Part shown: positions 58,225-64,000 of the stretch, one piece after another
Layout of the letters: each line of letters begins with the position of its first letter
How positions within the stretch are numbered: the first letter of the stretch is position 1
NCBI GenBank assembly: GCA_002483145.1
Contig: DLHJ01000004.1
Span: forward strand, 1 to 64,000
Source: Cellvibrio sp. UBA7671
Lineage (GTDB): Bacteria; Pseudomonadota; Gammaproteobacteria; Pseudomonadales; Cellvibrionaceae
Direction: 5' to 3'
DNA length: 64,000 bases
Notes under the pieces: model-generated
What the model saw: only the letters and a program-made list of their open reading frames with translations
Told to the model about the DNA's origin: nothing
Database searches by the model: none
Position numbers and translations under genes: made by a program

Positions 58225-58278
58225 CCCAGAAAATATCTGCCGCGGAAATTAGTGACGCGCGGCTGGAGGAACATATCA

Positions 58279-58953
58279 ATGAGCAATTTCCCACCACTGT
58301 TAGATCAAATCCGGGGAGCATTTAAACTCGCCCCCAACCTCGCTGGTGCGATTCACGGAGCACGACGGGTCCGAGAGGGGCAGCGAGGTAAAAGCACGAC
58401 TGTTTTCCCATCACGAAAAGTCGGTGGAACCGCCACGCTGGAGAGCAGACTAGAGTTAGCCCATGCGCTCGCATTAGAGCGGAATCCAGACGTTGTTCAC
58501 TACCGCACTAACGCGATAAAAATACAGCTCGATAAAAAAAGCTTTGTAGTTCCTGATTTCGTTATAAAAAATTCGGACGACTCTTATGAAGTGCACGAAG
58601 TGAAATCGTCAATCATAAATTTAAGTGAGCGAGATAAAAATCGATACGATCGCACAGAGAAGATCCTGGCATCAAACAATGTAATTTTTAGAATTTTTGA
58701 CCAAACACAGCTAACTAACAGAGAGCAGACAGATCGATTATTACATATCTACTCCAGAGGGCACCGTTACGATTGGAGTTCACTACAAATTTTTACAGCA
58801 ATTAAATTTCTTGAATCTAAAGCGTTCAACACGCTTTCCGAAATTCATTCAGCATTGGCCAACGAAGGGATCGACGATTTGATCGGCGATTTTCTTATTT
58901 TTCACAATAAAATAAAAATCAACAATGCAACCATATTTAACTGGAGATCATGA
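58279..58953 (+). CDS. tnsA: TnsA, Tn7-like transposon endonuclease
   Basis: TnsA cuts the non-transferred 5' strands of the element, allowing cut-and-paste transposition with TnsB. The 224-residue protein keeps a restriction-endonuclease core: Glu55 (TLESRLE), Asp93 (VVPDFVIK) and Glu107-x-Lys109 (HEVKSS). A helical C-terminal domain follows. The ATG at 58279 has a GGAGG site; the frame is open from a GTG at 58252. tnsB starts two bases after its stop codon begins to clear, so the genes are tightly coupled. Confidence 0.9.
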   Translation: MSNFPPLLDQIRGAFKLAPNLAGAIHGARRVREGQRGKSTTVFPSRKVGGTATLESRLELAHALALERNPDVVHYRTNAIKIQLDKKSFVVPDFVIKNSDDSYEVHEVKSSIINLSERDKNRYDRTEKILASNNVIFRIFDQTQLTNREQTDRLLHIYSRGHRYDWSSLQIFTAIKFLESKAFNTLSEIHSALANEGIDDLIGDFLIFHNKIKINNATIFNWRS

Positions 58954-58954
58954 A

Positions 58955-60811
58955 ATGACGAACAAGTACAATTATCAAGTCGGCCACGTCTTTGATTTTT
59001 ATGGGAGTAGCTATCAGATAGCGGACATATCATATGGATCAATCCGCTATTCAGCGATCAAAGGGGGAAAAGTATTCCGCGTCTCTATATCACAATTTGA
59101 TCAGATAAGCGCACATGAAAAATTCTCATGGGACAGTACCAATCTTCCTGCGAGGTTAAATATCGAAGCAGTTAAAAATCGATGCCGACGGCAATCATAC
59201 GTGTCAGCAGCGATAAAGGAAATGCTTAATCCACGCAATGAGCGGCACTTAAAAAAACTAATACCAATTATTGCGTCAGAACTAAATGACAATAATCCGC
59301 CGTCGGCGAAAACAGTTGGCCGCTGGGTAAGGAGATTTCAACAGGATAGCCGCGGATTAGAGGATAAGCGGCCGTCAGGAAATATGACATTGCGATACGA
59401 CCCACTAATCGAGCAACTGATTTTAGAGGCGATTAATAAAATTTATTTAAAAAAAGAGCGTCGCTCTGCAAAAGATGTTGAAGCCTATCTAATTGGCCGA
59501 CTCATTGAAACTGGACTCATGATTACCGACCAAGAATCTATTACGATCCCAACCATCCGGACTATACAACGTCGCATTTCAGAGCTAGATCCCTACGTTG
59601 TAATGCAAGCACGCCAAGGAAAGTATGCTGCCCAGCGTTACGTTAGATCAGCTGGCCGCACCCTCCGTAGTTACACTGCATTAACATTAGTTCAGATTGA
59701 TACACATGTCCTGGACATAATTGTCATCGATGAATTAACAGGCGAACCGGTAGGCCGCCCATACCTAGTCTGTATTATTGATATTGCTACACGCATGGTG
59801 GTCGGGTATTACGTGAGTCTGTTTCCGCCAAGCGCCACGACTACTCTCGCAGCGCTTGCATACATGCTAATACATTACGGAATTCCGGCTCAGATTGTAC
59901 CGGACAACGGAGTTGAATTAAAAAACACGTCATTTTCGAGAGTCTGTAGCAGTCTGTATATTTCTATTGTAAGAGCGCAAGTTCAAGACCCAAATGGGAA
60001 GGCGCACATTGAAAGTTTTTTTCGGACGTTAACGTACGCACTGACTCAAAAAATTCCCGGAACTACTTTTTCAAATCCGGCACAACGAGGCTCATACGAT
60101 TCGAAAGATAACGCATGTTTTACTTTGGAAGAGATCAGATTGCTAATTCATGAATGGATCCACAATATTTATCATAAAAGTATTCACCGCACTACTGGCC
60201 GCGCCCCTGAAATTGCATGGAAGGATGAAATAAAAATCATCGTTCCCAACAAGCTTTCTGAGGCAGAAGTTCAAGTTCTTTTACGGCAACCCCATAAACG
60301 AACAATTCACAACGGCACAGTTGTTTTCGAGCATTTAATTTACACATCACACGCGTTATCGGTGTTTGAAGGCGAAGTCGTAACCATAATGGTCGATGAA
60401 CTCGACCTGTCCTTTGTGTACGTCAATCACCCCGAGAAAGCCGACGCTAATATAAAAGCAGACTCAGTCGATCCTGAGTACACGAGAGGGCTAACAATTT
60501 ATGAACATCGTGAGTCATTAAAGATAAAGAGCGAATTATCGAAAAAGGACATCAATGCGATTGGCAAATATACGTTGCAATATGCTCGTTATCTACTGTT
60601 AGAGCGAATCAATGAGGGTACCAAAATCGCAAGAAAATGGCTTAGGTCCGTTATGAACAAAGCGATTCAGCCCCCTAATGTTGAGCAAGCCGTACAGCAA
60701 AAGTATCCCGCGCACAATCCTGATGATTCAACGGACTCACGGTTAATTCAAGCGACCACAACGAACAACCAAGACGAATTCACCTCAATAACACTGTCGA
60801 TGGATAACTAA
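58955..60811 (+). CDS. tnsB: TnsB, Tn7-like DDE transposase
   Basis: TnsB binds the repeated sites at the transposon ends and joins the 3' ends to target DNA. The 618-residue protein has N-terminal helix-turn-helix regions. The RNase H-like core carries Asp249 (QIDTHVLD), Asp317 (VPDNGVE) and Glu353 (KAHIESFFRTL). The DD(35)E spacing is complete. A C-terminal beta-barrel and tail follow. The ATG at 58955 has a GGAG site within the end of tnsA. Confidence 0.92.
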   Translation: MTNKYNYQVGHVFDFYGSSYQIADISYGSIRYSAIKGGKVFRVSISQFDQISAHEKFSWDSTNLPARLNIEAVKNRCRRQSYVSAAIKEMLNPRNERHLKKLIPIIASELNDNNPPSAKTVGRWVRRFQQDSRGLEDKRPSGNMTLRYDPLIEQLILEAINKIYLKKERRSAKDVEAYLIGRLIETGLMITDQESITIPTIRTIQRRISELDPYVVMQARQGKYAAQRYVRSAGRTLRSYTALTLVQIDTHVLDIIVIDELTGEPVGRPYLVCIIDIATRMVVGYYVSLFPPSATTTLAALAYMLIHYGIPAQIVPDNGVELKNTSFSRVCSSLYISIVRAQVQDPNGKAHIESFFRTLTYALTQKIPGTTFSNPAQRGSYDSKDNACFTLEEIRLLIHEWIHNIYHKSIHRTTGRAPEIAWKDEIKIIVPNKLSEAEVQVLLRQPHKRTIHNGTVVFEHLIYTSHALSVFEGEVVTIMVDELDLSFVYVNHPEKADANIKADSVDPEYTRGLTIYEHRESLKIKSELSKKDINAIGKYTLQYARYLLLERINEGTKIARKWLRSVMNKAIQPPNVEQAVQQKYPAHNPDDSTDSRLIQATTTNNQDEFTSITLSMDN

Positions 60812-60812
60812 T

Positions 60813-61769
60813 ATGAAACGAGATATTTGTGAGTTATATAAATTAGTAGGAAAAATTGACGAGATAATCGTCTGTTATCCGGATTGGACTAACGCGTTAA
60901 CCCGCATTCATGAATGTATTGCCAAAACCCCATATTATCGTGAATCGGTCAACAGCATGGTACTTGCTGATACTGGTGCGGGGAAAACTACTATCTGCAA
61001 TATAATTTCGTCGGAAATGCGCCCCTTTTATCGAGAGGATGCAGATGGAATTAGGCGTATAGTCCCTGCTTTCTATTGTGAGATCCCTTGCCCTACGACT
61101 ATTAAATCATTGGCATCAGCTATGCTTCAGAAACTTGCCGATCCGAACCCCAACGCTGGAAATGCAGTCGCGATGACAAAAAGACTCATCTCACTTATAC
61201 AAACATGTGAAACCAAAATAGTAATGTTTGACGAGCTTCATAATTTTTTTGATCTTACACGACAATCAAAAAAATTAAATCATAAAGTTATCGGATGGCT
61301 GAAAAATTTAATTAACGAATCGAGAGCTTCCTACTGCCTAGTGGGAACACCGGTATTTGAACCTTTGTTATTGGAAGATAAAGAACTGGCCCGACGATTT
61401 AAATACACCTTGACTCTCAACTACCTAACCATGTGCTCAGACAAAAAATCTGGAACACTAAAAAATTTCCTTATCGAAGCCAGCAAACGCGTAAAAAGTC
61501 TGACCCATGTAAATGGTCTCACCTACCTTACAAGTGATGTCGGAATCATCCAAATGTACGCTGCCTCGCGAGGAAATCCGTCATTCATTATGGCCATCAT
61601 AAAAGAGGCCGTTCTTATGGTTTTATTACGTGACGACACAAACATCACTGTAGAGGATTTCGCGGCAGTGGTTGACACTGGTATTACCGCGCAGTGTCAA
61701 TTAATTTCAGAAAATCCATTCAGGCTTACGAAACATCAGGTGCAGGCGAAACTGGGAGCTCGTAGATGA
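60813..61769 (+). CDS. tnsC: TnsC/TniB-like AAA+ ATPase
   Basis: TnsC forms ATP-bound filaments or rings that link the target selector to the TnsAB transposase. The 318-residue protein carries Walker A ADTGAGKTT (Lys58), Walker B VMFDELHNFFD (~138) and a sensor-like LVGTP. It is shorter than Tn7 TnsC (555) and closer in size to TniB of Tn5053-type elements. It starts one base after tnsB ends and overlaps tniQ by ATGA. Confidence 0.9.
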   Translation: MKRDICELYKLVGKIDEIIVCYPDWTNALTRIHECIAKTPYYRESVNSMVLADTGAGKTTICNIISSEMRPFYREDADGIRRIVPAFYCEIPCPTTIKSLASAMLQKLADPNPNAGNAVAMTKRLISLIQTCETKIVMFDELHNFFDLTRQSKKLNHKVIGWLKNLINESRASYCLVGTPVFEPLLLEDKELARRFKYTLTLNYLTMCSDKKSGTLKNFLIEASKRVKSLTHVNGLTYLTSDVGIIQMYAASRGNPSFIMAIIKEAVLMVLLRDDTNITVEDFAAVVDTGITAQCQLISENPFRLTKHQVQAKLGARR

Positions 61770-63727
61770 TCCCTTTTCTACCCAATAGATACCCAGATGA
61801 AAGCCCAGTAAGTTTTCTTACACGACTCGCCTTTGAAGTTGGTCACGCAAGTATGGTAGATGTCATTAGAGGGCGTAGCGGAATACGAAATCATAGAGAC
61901 TTATTGGCGTCTTTTTTAAAGCCTCAAAAGTATCAGGAATTGATGCGATCATTAGGGATAGAAAAGGAACTACCCAAACCTATCAAAGAAAAAACAGGAG
62001 AATACTGTAGAAGTTATATTTTCGATGGGATCAAAATTAACCTCGACAACTTTCGTGGCGACTTAGAGTCCTTCTGTCCAGAGTGTCTCCGTTCTTCACC
62101 TTATTGGCGACGGCAATGGTCTCTCAGGGTATACACGGTTTGTGCAATACATGGATGCGATATGGTTGAACTCTGCACGCGTTGTAATCTGTCTTTAACA
62201 GACAAAAGATCATGCATTTTTAGATGCAGAGAATGCAACTTCGATCTACGCGATACAAAACCAGTATATACGACTGAACGAAGACGGCTAAGTGCACATA
62301 AACTTTTTACAACTGAGATAAGTCCTTTGGAATTAAAAATTGTGCTTAACGTATTTACCTCTTTAGATAAAACATTTAAAAAGCAGGTAACCGATAAAGA
62401 AAAAATGAACATTGTAAACGCGCTAATCGAAAAGCAGGACGATGCTACTCAACAACTACACAGAGTCATTGCCGAAAATATATATATCTACCATCCACGC
62501 ATCCAGCTATTACCATTGCTTCTAAATCGCGTCACTGCCTCAACAGCTGAAGCGGTCTTACAGCAACTAGGAAATATCAAATTCGATTCGCCTTCGAATT
62601 GCGCGATATATTACCTTTCGATACCAGAAGCAGCAAAAGCGTTAAATGTATCACGTAAGATGATTAAGGATCTTATAAGTTGGAACATCCTACCATTCAA
62701 GGGAATAAAAACTAAAAATCGGGTTTCGTCTGACGCGATAACATTATTGTTGGATAAAACGCCGCAAGATTTAAAAAGAATGTTAGATAAGGCAACGGGT
62801 AACGAGATGGATACATCACGTGAAGTTAGTGTGTCAGAAGCAGCTGCACTATTAAATACTACCAGCGCAATAGTGTGTGGACTCAGGAGAACAAATCATC
62901 TTGTAACCTCGATTAGAATGATACATGGACAGCAGAAAAATATGGTTGACATTGATTCAATCAAACAATTCAAACAGAAATACATTATATCAGGTGCTAT
63001 TGCGAAAAATTTCGACCTATCAATTCAAACAGTAAACCTACGTTTGAAAGCTATTGGTATATTTCCTGTATCAGGCCCTTCAATTGATGGGGCAATCACG
63101 AACATTTTTAAAACCACTGACTTACATGAGTACACCAAAGCTAAAATCATTGATGGAAAAATTATGCCGAAAAACAACAATAGAGACCATACGCCTAACC
63201 TCACATGGGCGACATATGTCACAGAGAAAGCTGCCGCTGTCACGTTGGGTGTCGGATTGAAAATGATAAAAAGATTAATGGATGAAGGAATTTTAAAATG
63301 CACAGTTATTAATCAAAACACCTTAATTGAAAAGCAAAGTGTAAAAGATCTGCAAAAGACACTAAAAAATTCTGAATACATGGAGCTTCATCAAGTTCGA
63401 AAGGCGATTGGAGTAAACCCTGGATACTTTTGGACCTACTTTGTCAACACAGGAATAGTGTCTGTTGTTGAAATTTTTTATCATAAGCTAGTCCATAAAA
63501 AATGTGTTGATAGATTGATGGAGATCACCTCAGAATACATGACACCCAAGGAAGCAATAACTAAGTTGGGGATAAAAGGAGGTGTATTGACCTGTCTTCG
63601 TGAAAAAAGTGTGGTGAAATTCAAACATTTTCAAGGGATCCGCTATGACATATATTTTTATTTAAAAAAAGATATAGAGAATTTGATAAAATTTAATATA
63701 AATCAGCCGCAGCCGTACATAAGCTAA
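61766..63727 (+). CDS. tniQ: TniQ/TnsD-like target selector with a helix-turn-helix array
   Basis: This 653-residue protein probably chooses the insertion site. Residues ~1-175 form the TniQ domain: FLPNRYPDESPVSFLTRLA start, then zinc ligands Cys104/Cys107, Cys126/His129, Cys137/Cys140 and Cys154/Cys157. From ~282 on come about six units of 50-75 residues. Each looks like an excisionase/MerR-type helix-turn-helix: LSIPEAAKALNVSRKMIKDLI (~282), VSVSEAAALLNTTSAIV (~352), IISGAIAKNFDLSIQTV (~405), VTEKAAAVTLGVGLKMIKRL (~482), MELHQVRKAIGVNPGYF (~536) and MTPKEAITKLGIKGGVL (~589). This is longer than usual TniQ or TnsD (508). The array would suit recognition of a long fixed DNA target. Confidence 0.85.
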   Translation: MIPFLPNRYPDESPVSFLTRLAFEVGHASMVDVIRGRSGIRNHRDLLASFLKPQKYQELMRSLGIEKELPKPIKEKTGEYCRSYIFDGIKINLDNFRGDLESFCPECLRSSPYWRRQWSLRVYTVCAIHGCDMVELCTRCNLSLTDKRSCIFRCRECNFDLRDTKPVYTTERRRLSAHKLFTTEISPLELKIVLNVFTSLDKTFKKQVTDKEKMNIVNALIEKQDDATQQLHRVIAENIYIYHPRIQLLPLLLNRVTASTAEAVLQQLGNIKFDSPSNCAIYYLSIPEAAKALNVSRKMIKDLISWNILPFKGIKTKNRVSSDAITLLLDKTPQDLKRMLDKATGNEMDTSREVSVSEAAALLNTTSAIVCGLRRTNHLVTSIRMIHGQQKNMVDIDSIKQFKQKYIISGAIAKNFDLSIQTVNLRLKAIGIFPVSGPSIDGAITNIFKTTDLHEYTKAKIIDGKIMPKNNNRDHTPNLTWATYVTEKAAAVTLGVGLKMIKRLMDEGILKCTVINQNTLIEKQSVKDLQKTLKNSEYMELHQVRKAIGVNPGYFWTYFVNTGIVSVVEIFYHKLVHKKCVDRLMEITSEYMTPKEAITKLGIKGGVLTCLREKSVVKFKHFQGIRYDIYFYLKKDIENLIKFNINQPQPYIS

Positions 63728-63759
63728 AAAGTCTCCATTGATAAGCATAGCGAACCGAG

Positions 63760-63789
63760 AAAAATCCCGTCCAAATGGTCGGGATTTTT
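63760..63789 (+). terminator. Rho-independent terminator of the tns operon
   Basis: AAAAATCCCG pairs with CGGGATTTTT around a 10-base loop, 33 bp after the tniQ stop. It marks the tns genes as a four-gene operon ending here. Confidence 0.8.
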
Positions 63790-63866
63790 AGCGCCTTTGA
63801 AGCAGACAACCATCTCTGAAAAGGTGCGGACTATTAAACACTAGCCGATCAATAGGCAGTTGTTTG

Positions 63867-64000
63867 GTGAAACAGAAATACTCTAAAGCAGAAACCAAAA
63901 CATTTTCGTGGTTTTTTATACAACATTCAATCGATACTGAATCAATTGAAATTTTCAAAAAGCTTTATCATTACGGGAGATATTGCAAAACGATTTTGTG
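63867..64000 (+). CDS. Possible gene start cut by the window edge
   Basis: From a GTG at 63867 the frame stays open to the window end for 44 codons: MKQKYSKAETKTFSWFFIQ, then SIDTESIEIFKKLYHYGRYCK. Residue usage looks protein-like, but no ribosome site is seen and the family is not recognised. It is not long enough to decide whether it is cargo, a cas gene or chance. Confidence 0.3.
   Translation, partial: MKQKYSKAETKTFSWFFIQHSIDTESIEIFKKLYHYGRYCKTIL

Larger units (their letters stand above)
57705..58278. other. Leader region upstream of the tns operon
   Basis: About 570 bp with several inverted repeats: GTTACATTGTAAC at 57723-57735, GGACTTTGTAGTCC at 58002-58015, and a TCGAA/TTCGA pair near 58150. 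A ribosome site AGGAG at 58033 leads to ATG at 58045 that is followed at once by TAA. If the element follows the Tn7 plan, the transposon end nearest tnsA should be here, but no ~22-bp direct repeats were recognised. Confidence 0.4.

Noticed and set aside
58279..63727. CRISPR-associated transposon
   Set aside because: No CRISPR repeats or cas genes were seen in the window, and the TniQ is far longer than in type I-F or V-K elements. Genes beyond 64,000 could still change this.

Overview
The window looks like the chromosome of a gammaproteobacterium of the Cellvibrio type (family Cellvibrionaceae). The evidence is indirect but consistent: a secreted GH13 alpha-amylase with serine-rich linkers and a CBM20 module, an OprB-type sugar porin, E. 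coli-like CorA, GrxD, LpxL-type acyltransferase, HrpB and DNA polymerase II, and the queE-queC and argD-argF pairs. No rRNA gene, CRISPR array, integrase or complete insertion sequence was seen.

Positions 1 to about 33,500 are ordinary chromosome. It opens with the 5' part of a tRNA-Lys gene and its promoter. Then come a large MASE1-PAS-GAF-GGDEF-EAL c-di-GMP enzyme, queE-queC (queuosine precursor), corA, a lipid A acyltransferase, grxD, a BaeSR-like two-component pair, a secreted intradiol-dioxygenase-like lipoprotein, an OprB porin with a chemoreceptor, hrpB, a TonB-dependent receptor, an Hpt-REC-REC-(GGDEF)-EAL-like protein, argD-argF, a small secreted protein, the amylase, an EF-hand-like protein, a lytic transglycosylase, a SMI1/KNR4-like protein and polB. 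Sugar uptake, starch degradation, outer-membrane import and c-di-GMP/chemotaxis control fit a polysaccharide-degrading lifestyle.

Just upstream of polB the sequence becomes visibly AT-richer, and from about 33,550 to the window end it is an accessory region. It starts with three tandem copies of a roughly 22-bp repeat that look like transposase-binding sites. Nearly all genes from 34.1 to 52.5 kb are on the minus strand and form a defence island: a three-gene cluster with a DUF4365 nuclease-like protein, an ABC-type AAA ATPase with a small membrane protein, a DUF2130 protein, a DUF4297-like nuclease with HerA (a known two-gene anti-phage pair), and a complete Shango system (TerB-domain SngA, DUF2791 ATPase SngB, Lhr-like helicase SngC). 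Next come a frameshifted alkB, an XRE regulator divergent from a Sel1-repeat protein with two matching operator palindromes, and two unrecognised genes.

At the right end lies an intact Tn7-like transposition operon: tnsA, tnsB, tnsC and a very large tniQ/tnsD-like gene whose C-terminal half is a run of about six small helix-turn-helix-like units. The simplest reading is a Tn7-like element, or a remnant nested in an island, carrying several defence modules. Its two ends cannot both be identified in this window. The strongest candidates for something undescribed are the TniQ with the HTH array, the three-gene DUF4365 cluster with a perfect 24-bp palindrome, and the ATPase plus membrane-protein pair.
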